Notes: generated from the sequence alone by a model not told the origin. Positions 10,636 to 20,703 are shown, numbered from the stretch's first letter. The stretch: 64,000 bases of DNA from Opeltia flavorubescens (GCA_000442125.1 KE546974.1:1488001-1552000), one strand, 5' to 3'. Numbers and translations: made by a program.

Positions 10636-11621
10636 AGGATCTATTTAATCAGTAGGAGCAGACGAGACTCACCATTCGGCCTAACCGGTAAATATGCCTG
10701 AAGAGAACGCAAGTTCTCGGGGAAAAAAGGGACGAAGTAGCGTGGGAGAGGCGGCGGATCTGCCCATTCAGCAAGAGCAGACGATTTTTAGTGGTCGGAT
10801 CAAAGGCTAAATATGCCCGAAGAAGCCCAAAACCCTCAAGAGGAGGGGATGAAGCACCGCCGGAGATGACGAAGGAGGGGGATGGACCCGGCAACAAGGT
10901 ATGTTACTCTTTTGCACCATTTCAGAAGTAGTTCACTTCGTTCCTGGTTACGTCCTCGCCTGTGGATGATGGATTGTGGAGAAGACGCTAATCTAGCTTA
11001 CCAGACCTACGACAGGGACAACCGCGCCCATGTCTAATCTGTTAGAGCCGAGAAACACCAGGTAGAATCCAAATGTCTTTTTCTTCACGGAAAAAAAGCT
11101 AAAGCTAGATACAGGCAACAGATCTGCCCATCCACGAAGAGCAGACGAAATTCACGATTCGGCTAAATTGCCTAATATACCTACAAAACAACCGGCCCCA
11201 TAAAGAGAGGAGATGAAAAGTCATCAGAGAGGCGGTGGATCTGCTCATTTAGCAAGAGCAGGTTCCGTATCCGCTAATCAACCACTTCACGAACCATTTT
11301 CTTTAAAGGTTGAGCAATCACGTATCCCCAAAGTCAAAGAGAATGAAATGACACCGGAGATGACGAAGAAAGGGGATAGACCCGGCAACAAAGTATGTAT
11401 CTCTTCTGCACGATTCCTGACCTTTAAATCCTTACATCCGAGATTATATCCCCACTTGATGTGAAGAGAACGCTAATACATCTTAACAGACCTACAACAA
11501 AGACAATAGCGCCCATATCTCATATCTGGGCGCTGAGAAACACCAGGTAGAATCCAAACGCTTTCTTCACGCCAAAGCCAGAGCGGAGGCAATGGATCTG
11601 CTCAATCAACAAGAGCAGGCT
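10636..11621 (+). repeat. Five spaced copies of a DLLNQQEQ-coding motif
   Basis: A motif of about 30 bases (GATCTGCTCAATCAACAAGA) occurs at 10636, 10754, 11118, 11235 and 11592. The best-kept copy reads MDLLNQQEQ. The flanks are duplicated too: GAGATGACGAAG...GGACCCGGCAACAA plus the following intron appears at about 10865 and 11357, and GAGAAACACCAGGTAGAATCC at about 11049 and 11534. The unit of the larger duplication is about 490 bases. Several copies carry stops of the Gln-to-TAG type. Confidence 0.6.
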
Positions 11622-12467
11622 CCTCATCCGCTAATATCCCATCTCACCCGTATGATGTAAGCTTTATCTGCTATAGTACTATTAAGCTTGTACAAACAAG
11701 TCACTAATAACTTTCAGATTGCACCAGCACCAACTGCCGATCAACCGCCTACCAAACTTCGACGCACGAGATACTTCGATCCGACAGATATGTCCGTTGT
11801 CTCATCGCCATATTTTACGACAGGCCAGAGCGGCGCGAGCGTTCTTCAAGACTGGTACCTTTGGTGAATACCTCGCTGGTAGAATCCGGGATAGCAGAAT
11901 GGAGAATCTGGGTTTTTCGTAAATATCGCGGCAGTTCATTGCGATGAAGAGGAGTCTGAGGACGAAGACTTGACCGTCATTACGCAGTCCGAGAAGGAGG
12001 ATGCGAAATCTAAGAATGAAGCCTCTGTTGCTGAAGATAACGATTCAACTCCCAAGAAGGCCCTTGACATCGACGCCAGATGTCAATGATGAATATGACC
12101 TCTTCACGGATGAATCTGAAGGCTTAGACTCTATTGGTTCTTTGAGCAGCAGGGAGCTGAGGCTCAGCTTAGAGCAGATCTTAATGCTACAATCGCACTG
12201 CTTCTTACTAAATGTGGACGAGGCCGACCTAAAGGTACCAAGAATATCGATATGCAGGCGAGGATGGCTCATACCGGATAGAGAAAACCACTTCCAAGGC
12301 CCCCCAAAGTTCCACGGCGCTCAAAGGGAGAAGATGTTGCGATGAAGTCGGGAAACGGCCGGGGAAGGTCGCGTAAGGAAGTAGCTGAGATTGTGGAGGA
12401 GACGAGCGACGAAGTAGGCAACGTCCTCGAGGACGTCAACGCCACTGGAGACGTTGACAGTTACTAG
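11340..12467 (+). pseudogene. Decayed multi-exon gene with an AT-hook
   Basis: Readable exons in order are EMTPEMTKKGDRPGNK (ends 11392, donor GTATGT), an exon from 11490 with GAEKHQVESKRFLHAKARAE and the DLLNQQEQ motif, then after another intron a basic start (QPPTKLRRTRYFDP), an acidic stretch (CDEEESEDEDLTVI), and finally CGRGRPKGTKN at 12213-12245. The last is a canonical AT-hook (GRGRPKG), a minor-groove DNA-binding motif. A second basic patch (RPPKVPRRSKG) precedes the stop at 12467. Interruptions are mainly CAG-to-TAG and CGA-to-TGA. The original was probably a chromatin-associated protein; that is inferred from the AT-hook only. Confidence 0.55.
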
Positions 12468-12918
12468 ATATCCTACAACTGACTGGGTATTTTATCAGGA
12501 TGAACGGAGACATGTTGAATTAGACTCTGGAAATCGGAGCAGAAAGGCAAGCAATAAGGCCAACCAGCTTCGACTTCAACTTCATCCGAAGAAAGTACAT
12601 GGTGCGAAGGGTCAAGCTGACATTTACAGACTACGGCGGAGTTCCTTCCTCTGCCAATGATGAACGGCATTAACGGTATAAGCAGCCGCAATATTAACGG
12701 TGGGAACATCAACGGCGGTGTACGGGAGTGTCAGTATAGGTATATCGTCCGCCCTTAGAGACTTTGCTTGACCTTGATCGGTGCTATACTGGGCAGACGA
12801 AGCTCGTCACGAAGTATGTGACAATCTCGCATCCTGCCTTGAATTGAATATCTTATCCACCAGTCTTCAACCCTAGGTCAATACCACGACCTACACAATG
12901 CAAGTATATTCCTCCGTC
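12468..12918 (+). other. Decayed coding, no followable frame
   Basis: Pieces such as GINGISSRNINGGNINGG (about 12664-12720) share the Gly/Asn-rich style of the next entry and of 2196-2230. Introns with plausible signals seem present, but the exons are too short to chain. Confidence 0.3.
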
Positions 12919-13026
12919 ATGACCGTGGGAAGGTTTTGCGTGGGATGTTCCGGTCGTAACGGTCGCGGTGGCAATGGTTCCAATGGCAATTGCGGTTCTG
13001 GTGGAAACAATCCAGATGGAAACTAA
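12919..13026 (+). pseudogene. Gly/Asn-rich short exon
   Basis: From an ATG at 12919 a 35-residue frame reads as a Gly/Asn-rich peptide (GRNGRGGNGSNGNCGSGG) up to a TAA. The frame continues for a few codons past that stop in the same style. It resembles the Asn/Gly-rich start of family E at 2196. Probably an exon of a decayed relative. Confidence 0.35.
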
Positions 13027-13033
13027 AATGTAG

Positions 13034-13312
13034 CCAAAGCAATCAGATAATGCGGCAAAGGCCAGGAGTTCGAAGATTGAGACGGAGGGAAAAAAGCCGC
13101 AAGGAAACTGTTACCAAGAAGGTAAAGACGGCATGCCGGGAGGTGTCAATCGACGGCTCCTCGAGCTCGGAATGGATCCCATCCACGGGGTTCTGAAGAC
13201 GATCAGATGGCCAGAGGCTGTTGACTTGCTAATCATCCTGACTGTGGCTTTCTTGGCCTGCAATCGCCGTGATGATTTCCACATAGGGCTGTCCGGCTCC
13301 GCTACGGATTGA
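13034..13312 (+). CDS. Open frame with one hydrophobic segment
   Basis: The frame is open for 93 codons, beginning SDNAAKARSSKIETEGKK and ending GLSGSATD. The first ATG is at 13133 (59 residues from there). A hydrophobic segment AVDLLIILTVAFLAC could span a membrane. No start is visible upstream of 13133, so it may be an exon of the gene that includes the preceding Gly/Asn-rich piece. Unknown product. Confidence 0.4.
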   Translation, partial: PKQSDNAAKARSSKIETEGKKPQGNCYQEGKDGMPGGVNRRLLELGMDPIHGVLKTIRWPEAVDLLIILTVAFLACNRRDDFHIGLSGSATD

Positions 13313-13321
13313 GTGAGGCGA

Positions 13322-13515
13322 ATCGCTGCGCTGACGAAGCTCATTCCAAGGAGCGGACGCGATGGACCAATGACGCACTAGCCAGGCTTTTCATACCTTA
13401 TTGGCTGAACAAAACGATAACAGACTCGAGAAATTAAGACATATAGCATGCCCTTTGGTCATCAAAAAAGGATATCATCTCATGACTCCTCGCCAACTGC
13501 CTCTCCGAGTATGAC
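13322..13515 (+). pseudogene. Decayed coiled-coil exon
   Basis: The frame reads QAFHTLLAEQNDNRLEKLRH and continues to a stop at 13515. Upstream it carries two TGA codons that CGA-to-TGA changes would explain. The helix LLAEQNDNRLEKL suits a coiled coil. Unknown family. Confidence 0.35.
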
Positions 13516-13728
13516 AAGCACTCGTGCTGTCATGAATTCAAAGCTTGTAGTGCTGTCGATAGCACGGTATATAACAATCAAGAAGATCATCTAGCTTATT
13601 GGAGAGGAAGAAGCATATCGGCGAGATAATTATGGTCATTTGAAAACAGACGTTGTATATATCTTATCGTTCTCCATAGAAGTACAAATAAAAATTCTAT
13701 CTTATACAATCTTCCCACCGGCTTCTAT

Positions 13729-13771
13729 GTGACAATGTGACTCGTGGACCGCAATGTCCTTAAACTATTCC
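13729..13771 (+). promoter_or_regulatory. Conserved promoter block, copy 2
   Basis: Second copy of the block described at 5474, here with GTGACAATGTGACTCGTGG and CCGCAATGTCCTTAAACTAT. It is followed by pyrimidine-rich sequence with TATATA strings, then by the exon at 13981. Confidence 0.5.
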
Positions 13772-13980
13772 ACTTACCTCTCCATATATCGACATCAAAT
13801 CATCTGCAAATCCAGAATCTACCCATATTTTCTCAAATATATCTTTACCTCCGACTTCAACTTCAGCATGTATCTCTCCTTCAGCTACCTATACTACGAT
13901 AGTTCAATATTTTTATATACCTCATCTGCTCTTTTCTCATTCCATCCCCAGGATTACCAGCAGATATCGTAGAAGTATGA

Positions 13981-14668
13981 CGATCTCCCCGGGCAACCAG
14001 ATCACCCGAGTGGACACCAGTACCCCTTGTCCATAGCAGAACTTTGCCTCGCAACATCTCTAGCTTGATGCACACCGAATGTATCGCATCAAGCATTACA
14101 GCGATGTCTAAGGCTAGGATCGAAAGCGAAGAAGGCCGCTTTATGCAGCAGCTAGATCCCACGCACTCGGAGTTTCGCCCAGCCAGCTTCTTTGACAGCG
14201 GTATGTGGTTCAATATCTAGAAGCCACGGTGAAGGCATAACATGGACAAGAACAAAAAACGAACCGTGTACGAAAATGCGCTTTTGTTATACAAGGAGAT
14301 TGCGGTGTGCGGATATGATTGATCTGACCTTCGGGGTTCAATCCCACGATGATCTCTCGCCGTTTCCACAGTTCAAGACAACAGCCGCTCAGCTGATGAG
14401 CTTCTGATTAATGGCCACGTGGCTTTCCCAACGAGATAATCATGGAAGCATCCGAGCCATGCAAGTGGCAAAGGAGTGGAACATGGCCTACGGCTTGTAA
14501 TTACCACCCAACGAAACAGTATGGTTTGGGGCAAGACCATCTACGGTGAAAAGCTGCTTTAAGACGCGGGAGGTGGGGGCAGAGGAGAGCGACGATCAGG
14601 AATTGGAAGAGCCGATTGATCGAGCAAACCGCAAATTTCTAGCCCAGATATGGCATAGTATACTCTGA
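13981..14668 (+). pseudogene. Decayed multi-exon gene, unknown family
   Basis: Exon 1 (13981-14200, ends at donor GTATGT) reads cleanly with MHTECIASSITAMSKARIES and LDPTHSEFRPASFFDS. After a short intron the reading continues KNKKRTVYENALLLYKEIA, then, with stops, SHASGKGVEHGLRLVITTQR, and ends (14561-14668) DDQELEEPIDRANRKFL. The last piece matches DDQELEEPIHRANRKFL in the better-kept exon at 55846-56091, so this is an older paralogue of that gene. It sits 200-900 bases downstream of promoter block copy 2. Confidence 0.5.
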
Positions 14669-14860
14669 TCGAAAAGGTAGTAGAAGCATTGCCTATGAAA
14701 AAGCAAGTGTAGCTGACAACATCCCCGTGCATTTCGAATTCGGCAGCGACTTCTCGCGAAGATTACAAATTACTTTCGACTTCACTGAGCCTTACGGCGA
14801 ACCTACGACAGGCTATAAGGCAGTAACAATCCCCAATAGCTGGTGGCAATCAACGCCAGC

Positions 14861-14982
14861 GGCAAAGAAGGGGCAATGGATCCTCCCGACCCTAGGGACA
14901 GCAATATAACTCTGATGCTGCATGCCATTTTTGAAATTCGTGTCGAGCTGGCGGAGGAGAAGAAGAATGGCCAGTCATACCA
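14861..14982 (+). pseudogene. Decayed copy of family A gene
   Basis: The reading GKEGAMDPPDPRDSNITLML then FEIRVELAEEKKN matches GEEGAMDPPNPESRDTTLML and FEILLELAEEKKN in the whole gene at 54537-55055. Only this middle part survives. It is the first member of an A-B-D series (14861, 15523, 16398) in the same order as the whole genes at 54.5-59.1 kb. Confidence 0.7.
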
Positions 14983-15360
14983 TGCGACTATACAAAATTC
15001 CTCTCTTTCTCGATTATCGCACAGCAACGAAGTATCCTTACTAGGAAGACATATTCATACCATTGTTTCAGGGAGGAACTACTACACTTCTTCGTTATTG
15101 ACTTGATATCTGGTAAATTTACTAGCACAGAGCATGATAGACAATTTCAAAAAACGAAAATTCAGTGATACAGACACATTATTAGATTGTCCCAACGTAA
15201 GGGCCAGTCAGACCATGCAATGACACATCCCTCATCGAGAGTATTCATTCTCCAATGTATTTGCACATCCTCCTCTCTCACCCTGAAGGTCACTCCTCCA
15301 TAGACCCTTGCTCGCATGCATCGATGCATCGACTTCCTCACAGCAGCTTCTATGATAACG

Positions 15361-15480
15361 AGGCAAAAGCTAAACGGGAGATGGAAAACCTTATCAATCT
15401 TCTCAATGACGAATCAAAAGGGGGACAGCAGGATCTTATCACGAAAACCGAGCTGAAGCGGAAGATGAAGATCCAATGCC
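15361..15480 (+). pseudogene. Helical exon fragment
   Basis: A frame reads AKAKREMENLINLLNDESKG then LITKTELKRKMK, a charged helix, without a clear start or end. It precedes the decayed B copy. It may be the C-terminal region of a gene in front of it. Confidence 0.3.
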
Positions 15481-15522
15481 TAATATCGTGTGTACAATCC
15501 GTATCGACCCTCTGCAGTCGCA

Positions 15523-15648
15523 ATGTCCCAATATCAAGCGGCCTATGCTAGACTCTATCCATCATCTTCTCAAGCGGCAAGGCATCTTGATACGACGCTA
15601 AGTGATGCGATTTTCATCTATATCATGGAATGGATACTAGCCAGGTAA
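15523..15648 (+). pseudogene. Decayed copy of family B gene, exon 1 start
   Basis: From the ATG at 15523 the frame reads MSQYQAAYARLYPSSSQAAR then HLDTTLSDAIF, against MSEYQETYANLFPSSSQAAR and QLDTALSNTIF of the whole gene at 56867. The reading stops 41 codons in. The start codon and its neighbourhood are conserved between the copies, which supports the chosen start of the whole gene. Confidence 0.75.
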
Positions 15649-15815
15649 TATTTCGCTGTATCCCTTGCCAACGACCAAGACAAGGGAGATAGCAAACCCC
15701 AATGGAGAGTATGCAGAAGCGTAGCTCTGTTCAGCGACCAGAAAAGTTGACGCGGCTGACGACGTCCTCCTGAGGCACTCACTATGAGTGCATCGTTGAG
15801 TATTTCGGGGTGTGA

Positions 15816-16052
15816 ATGCACGAGGCACTGGCAGACAAGCGCAAGTTCCACGAGAAGCTGTTGACCGATGCGGTAAAGAGCCGGAAGAAGCTCTACGATG
15901 AATTTGAGTATAAATCCACGATTCACAAGCCGGATCAGACTGGGAGTTTGAATAGTATTCTCCTTGGCATTCATGATGTATCCAAGAGCGAATTTGAGAG
16001 ACACAGAAGCCAGTCCACATGGTCTGATCCCCATGGTGGGCGAGCCATATGA
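15816..16052 (+). CDS. Open frame of 78 codons, helical, unknown
   Basis: It reads MHEALADKRKFHEKLLTDAV then KSRKKLYDEFEY, a convincing charged helix. The position, between decayed B and D copies, is that of the middle part of the B gene. The style resembles exon 2 of B (MLKDHADSVGKHDSYYQKYK) without clear residue identity. It may be a diverged remnant. Confidence 0.35.
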   Translation: MHEALADKRKFHEKLLTDAVKSRKKLYDEFEYKSTIHKPDQTGSLNSILLGIHDVSKSEFERHRSQSTWSDPHGGRAI

Positions 16053-16397
16053 TCTCATCTACATGGAGGCAGAAAAAGTAACCGACACGGAAATGTCCAC
16101 AGCATTAGTACTGTGGAATCTGGAAGTTCCCTCCGCCGAAAGGAGGAACGAGTGATGCAAGGCTAACGGAATACAGGCTCCAAGAGGAGTACATTCCCCG
16201 TCGTGGGAGCAGAGTATAAGGGCCGAGATCTCTTAGGCCTCGATCCTTATTATTCTCTTTCTTTTGAAATCGGCGGCCCAAATGAAGGGCTCCTAAACAA
16301 AAACGCTATTCCCACAAACACGGCCGCCAATTCTCCGGCTTTACAATCCAGCATTTACAACACATAACGATCCTCACTTACAATAGAAGTTGAATAG

Positions 16398-16560
16398 CCC
16401 ACAGTGTGTATCATCGAGAACACTGTTCCGGAGGACGGTGTCGATATGCCAACTATGATCGCGATGGGTTTGATTGCTCTGAGCATGTTGGCGGAAGAGG
16501 AAGGGCTGAGTATCTTTGGTGGATTGATTGAGTGTGAAGGACTGGCGTATACAAATTTCC
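16398..16560 (+). pseudogene. Decayed copy of family D gene
   Basis: The reading VPEDGVDMPTMIAMGLIALS then MLAEEEG matches VPISEGVDVPAMLATVLIALS and MLEEEED of the whole gene at 58565-59071. The upstream half is lost. Confidence 0.7.
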
Positions 16561-16614
16561 ATAGCTCCAATCAATTTCTCTCTCTCCCTCAAATGATGCA
16601 GCCGCTTGCTTGTC

Positions 16615-16656
16615 GTGATGTGACTCGAATGGACCGCGATGTCCTTAAACTATTCC
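16615..16656 (+). promoter_or_regulatory. Conserved promoter block, copy 3
   Basis: Third copy of the block described at 5474 (GTGATGTGACTCGAATGGAC, then GCGATGTCCTTAAACTATTC). TATATACACC follows about 30 bases downstream. The next open frame starts at 16839. Confidence 0.5.
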
Positions 16657-16838
16657 GGCCTCTTTTCAGTCAGCCACCAGAGCCGATATATACACCATAG
16701 TCAGTCCTTATCGCTTCCCACAGAAAGCTCCGCTGTTACTGACTACGAGTCCAGTCTCAACTTCTCGATTTCTAGATCCAACTTCTAGGACTTTAGCATC
16801 AACCTCGTATATCACCAATCCCACGTATTTCTTTCATC

Positions 16839-17216
16839 TTGACGACTCCGGACTCTTTTTATTTCCAATTCCACCCCTCAAGAGAGATCTTGTACATCTT
16901 TCACACTCTTATCCTTACTCAGAGCTCGGAACTGGACATTCCGCAGTTACGAGGGGAAGCGGGCCACTACCTATTCATGGAACTCTCGAAAGATTCTCGA
17001 CCCTGCCGTCATAATACTCATGTCGAGATATTACGGGACCATGTCTCCAAAGAGGAGGAGAATCGTGAAGGACAGGAGGTAAAAGACAACCGGACGAGGA
17101 GCCATACATCAGGACCTTCTGATATCGAAAGAATACTCCGTCCTTCCTCCCGTAGAGTGTCGGAATCCAGGTCACCGTACCTTCTTACATCAGAGGTCAG
17201 CAGCAACCGATCGTAG
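16839..17216 (+). CDS. Open frame of 125 codons downstream of promoter block
   Basis: The frame reads with an even, polar composition (LRDHVSKEEENREGQEVKDN, RILRPSSRRVSESRSPYLL) from an ATG about 180 bases after promoter block copy 3. No domain is recognised. A second frame in the same stretch (MSPKRRRIVKDRR) is also partly protein-like, so decay or an intron within it is possible. Confidence 0.35.
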   Translation: MTTPDSFYFQFHPSREILYIFHTLILTQSSELDIPQLRGEAGHYLFMELSKDSRPCRHNTHVEILRDHVSKEEENREGQEVKDNRTRSHTSGPSDIERILRPSSRRVSESRSPYLLTSEVSSNRS

Positions 17217-17464
17217 CCACCCACATAACAAACCATTATAAAAACATCCGAATGACGCCATGTCACCGATACACAGGCCTTATCTCAATGGACAGTTCAA
17301 GGCCATCAAGACCCTTCACCATGTCATCGGTTTCTCAGTTCAAACACAACTCGTGTCTGAGATATAGAATCAAAGGGACCGATCCTAATATGCACGCGGG
17401 CGATAGATATGTACTTCGTCGCGGCCATGCTACGTGAACGTTCCGCCATATCCCTCAACACAGA

Positions 17465-17764
17465 ATGGTGCCAGGTTGTGTCATGCAGAGCTTAGGCTCT
17501 ACTTTGTCGGCAACTTCGCTTAGCATGCACTTCAGGAATGCTCCGACACTGCGATTGAATATCCGATTGGAGCACCTGGATCTTTACCTCGAAACTTCAG
17601 TCATCTTGGGAAGGAGTTTCGATACTTCATCGTTCACTAATGCTCGGAATGTCACCAAAGTAGAGGACCACATAGACAGCTTGTGTACAAGTGGGGATCC
17701 TGTCTTCTGCAACAGCGTTAAACCTATCGGTAACGTGAACGACAAAAACTGGGATGACGTCTGA
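17465..17764 (+). CDS. Open frame of 99 codons, uncertain strand
   Basis: It reads RLEHLDLYLETSVILGRSFD and FTNARNVTKVEDHIDSL before a stop at 17764. The frame is open further upstream with one interruption. The minus strand of the same stretch is also partly open and plausible, so the assignment is weak. No family recognised. Confidence 0.3.
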   Translation: MVPGCVMQSLGSTLSATSLSMHFRNAPTLRLNIRLEHLDLYLETSVILGRSFDTSSFTNARNVTKVEDHIDSLCTSGDPVFCNSVKPIGNVNDKNWDDV

Positions 17765-18274
17765 TCTTCTGGTCTGTTTGATGACGGGCTTCATACTCCT
17801 GTGTCTTTTCTATGTTGTAGCATGACTACTTGACATCATCGACACATTTTTCGATGGTATCTGGTGAGCGTTCAAGGCTATCAAGCAGTGGTGGTAAAGA
17901 CAGCGAGGTCAACGGAGAACCTTTCGAGGACATGGTTGCGCAAGACCTCCCAGCCGTGAAGATACGGCTCCATCAAAATCGGTGGTGTTTCCGGACAGTC
18001 ATGATTGTGTTCACATGGAGGAGAGGACTGTCTGGATTGGTATGGTACATTGAGTAAGCATCGGCCAACATGGCCTGAACCATGCATAAGAAGCCGGCGA
18101 GGTTCAAAATGAGTATCGTTCACGGCCTCTGCCTGGTCATGGGTGTCGAAGAGAGATCGAGTCATGTTCACTTCATCGACGACATAACTGTCGCCTTGGA
18201 TTTCGGGATATATCAGAGCTACCTTCGAAGTCTGACTCTGATGCTAACGTCAGCACTGAAAATTAACCACCAGT

Positions 18275-18547
18275 CCCTGTGAAGTGGACATCTGTGAAAT
18301 CAAACGGCGCCTCAGATTCCGCCGCGTTCGCCGGCAGGCCAAGATCGACTGCGCTCTTGCACCTCTCTGAGAACGTACCATCCAACTCGAAGAGTAATGC
18401 AACAGAATTAAGCAGCTTTGGGCCGTCGATCTGGAATTTAAGGGAAGCTGTGACACCAGTCCTAGATCCAAGACTTATTTTCCTTACGAGATGCGAACAC
18501 CATTGAGCTCACCAGAGATGAGGAGGAGAAGACGCATGACCTTCTAA
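18275..18547 (+). pseudogene. Basic coiled-coil exon with two stops
   Basis: After an acceptor-like CCACCAG the frame reads CEVDICEIKRRLRFRRVRR, QAKIDCALAPL, ERTIQLEE and NRIKQLWAVDLEF, ending RRRRRMTF. The two internal stops are TGA and TAA where CGA and CAA fit. The basic region followed by a leucine-spaced helix resembles a DNA-binding coiled coil, but no clear bZIP signature is present. Confidence 0.45.
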
Positions 18548-18564
18548 AGCAGGAAGTGAGGAAG

Positions 18565-18690
18565 AACCTCGTATATATATCCCGGAGAAATATTGTGCAT
18601 AAATTTATTCTTTCATATATCTTTTTCAACTCTTCATCAATCATTCATCCAGAACTTTCAGAATTTTCGCAGACCCTACCAAATCTCAGC
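18565..18690 (+). promoter_or_regulatory. Likely core promoter of the next gene
   Basis: CGTATATATATCCC at about 18570 is followed by a pyrimidine-rich stretch (TTTCATATATCTTTTTCAAC, CATCAATCATTCATCCAG) typical of a fungal transcription start and 5' leader, about 120 bases before the decayed family F copy. Confidence 0.35.
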
Positions 18691-18966
18691 ATTGGCTCCT
18701 ACACTTGAGAAACCCGAAAGCTCCGCTCCAAAAATTCCGAAGAACACACCTTTACGTGCCTCATACGCTCCTATAACACCTGGAATAACGCTATTCAAGC
18801 ACAAAAGAACACTGTTGCCGCAACGCCGAACAACGCCCGAACGCAAGCTCGAAAGAAGAAGTCCATTGCAAGAGTCCTCCCACCACGTAAGACTAAAGTA
18901 ACAAAGCTAACGTTTGCTCCTGCTCCTCGGCGCTCGTCACGGGTTGCAAACCTGGCAAAAAAGCAG
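18690..18966 (+). pseudogene. Decayed copy of family F gene
   Basis: The start reads LAPTLEKPESSAPKIPKNTP. After a frame change the reading is RTQARKKKSIARVLPPRKTK then PRRSSRVANLAKKQ up to a donor (GTACGG). It matches RAQARKEKSIARILPVRKNK and LRRSSRVRAMK in the gene at 52701-53066. The protein is very basic, so nuclear or nucleic-acid binding is likely but not shown. Confidence 0.65.
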
Positions 18967-19810
18967 GTACGGATGGCATATAAAAAGAACAAGGGCAATC
19001 TTGGGTCTTCACATCACCCTCGATCTCAAATCCCTTCACCTGCCACTGCTTTTGCATCAAGCACAAAGTCGGAGCACCAGCCATGATAGTAGCGCTGCCA
19101 GCCACAGGACCTACAATTGACCGGACCATTATTGTAAAGTCCTGCAATGATGTAGAGAGAATACCGAGGGAAAGTGAAAGGCAAAATATTTGTCGGCAGT
19201 TCCTGTTCCCTACCATCGGTGAGATGGCCTTCCCTGTGGTCGGTACGTTTGGTACGACTGGAGACGTGGATAACATACATCCTACTATATGCACCATTTT
19301 CAAATTTTCTTCTATCATTCACCATCCGTCACCGATTCTCAGGTTTTTTTTAAAAAAGACTGACATGGTTCAGCCAGTTTTCTCACTCAATTTCGCAGAG
19401 AATAAATTCAATAGATTCAGCGTCATGTGTTTCCTTGAAGAACTAGTCTTATGTCTCCCTACCGTATATCCCCGAATCATTTCCACTGTCTACAAGAATC
19501 TCACAATCCTCGACCTCAAATAAGATTCCAACTATGAAGGGTGAAGAAAGGTAGTTACCCTCTCCACCGTTGACCTCTACCCAATGAAGGTTATTGGTAT
19601 TCATGGGAATTTTGTCTTGTAGTTTCCATATCATGTTACAGCGGTATGGATATATCAAAACACTGGTATTGGAAGTCATGCGCACATATCGCCGCTCCGG
19701 AGAAGGTCGCTCCGGAGAAGGTGGTGCAATCAGAAGCAGCCCTAGAATCCTGTGGGTTCCCAATATTGCTTGGGATGATCTTGTTAGCCGACCTTGCTGC
19801 AGCGGAGTGA

Positions 19811-20122
19811 CCGATTGAACTATCTCAATGGTCAAAAGATCTTCAGGATAAGTTGAAACACAAACTCGAAGACTCTGACGAGGAACGAAAGACGGCTGTC
19901 GGAGCCCAGATTGGAGACACCATCCGAAACGACCACGACCATTTCCTCCGTGTTTTTCGGCTAGAAAATATGGATGGGAGGATCCGAGCGCTTTTGGAAA
20001 GGGCAAAACGAGGTGTGCACAAACGACTCAATGTTGCGGCCGCTGCGCCTGCGATAAATTCTGGTGAACCAGTCCAGCAGCCGCTGCCGACAACTCCACC
20101 AGCAGGCCCTCCAGCTTCGTAG
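19811..20122 (+). CDS. Helical exon with Pro/Ala tail, unknown
   Basis: The frame is open from just after a TGA at 19808 and reads IELSQWSKDLQDKLKHKLED, DTIRNDHDHFLRVFRLENMD and RALLERAKRGVHKRLN, ending in a Pro/Ala-rich tail (QPLPTTPPAGPPAS) before a stop. There is no ATG at the front, so it is a last exon or a gene with its start lost. The antisense frame of 185 codons overlapping it (19449-20006) lacks protein-like order and is treated as a shadow. Confidence 0.5.
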   Translation, partial: PIELSQWSKDLQDKLKHKLEDSDEERKTAVGAQIGDTIRNDHDHFLRVFRLENMDGRIRALLERAKRGVHKRLNVAAAAPAINSGEPVQQPLPTTPPAGPPAS

Positions 20123-20346
20123 CTGGTACAGCACTCAAGCTCAAGGCCCAAGATAATTGTCCGCATACGACTAAACCGCGAATTGCTAGACTAAATGCGT
20201 CAGGCGCTCTATGGGGCAAAACAGTGATGATGGGGCCAATGATGAGCCTGGAAATCCCTGGGAAACGCTACATCGTCGCAATCTTGCCGGGATATCTGTA
20301 TGATGCCAAAGACAAAGTCGATTCAGGCTAGAGTCGGACTGTCTTC

Positions 20347-20620
20347 TTGCGCATCCTTGGAAATGTCTCTCGACGTCTCCTTAGTCCGCAGTACGATTCT
20401 ACAATCCTTAGTCCAGCACGCAATCCACATCGCTTCATACCGATTCCTCCAACTGAAGATGGGATTCGGCAAATCATTGCATGGACGGTCAAGAATTTCA
20501 CGACTCTTGAAGGATATCTACAGCATCTGCCAACCATCGAAGACAGTATGAAACAGTACATTAGCGAGGTGATATCACTCAGGATTGGTGGTAGTGGAAG
20601 GAGCCGCACAATTCAAGTGC
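20347..20620 (+). pseudogene. Decayed copy of family D gene (N-terminal half)
   Basis: The reading IPIPPTEDGIRQIIAWTVKN then FTTLEGYLQHLPTI matches PAVPPSEEGIQMVITWTVQH and FSTLQDYLQHLAII of the whole gene at 58565. The frame runs on into unrelated sequence. It keeps the diagnostic G-I-x2-[IV]-I-x-W and L-x2-Y-x3-L positions. Confidence 0.75.
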
Positions 20621-20703
20621 GGTCTATGTGGGAAATTCCTCTGATTCGTAGAATCACAGGAAAAAATGGGAGCGGGAGGTTCGCTCTGAGTTCTTCATGC
20701 TAG

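Noticed and set aside
14320-14345. GGGTTCAATCCCACG as a tRNA B-box
   Set aside because: No A-box or foldable cloverleaf lies upstream at the right distance, and the stretch is part of a decayed exon.
19449-20006. Antisense open frame of 185 codons
   Set aside because: It overlaps a better-ordered plus-strand exon (19811-20122) and has no domain or helix pattern; it looks like the shadow of coding and decayed sequence.
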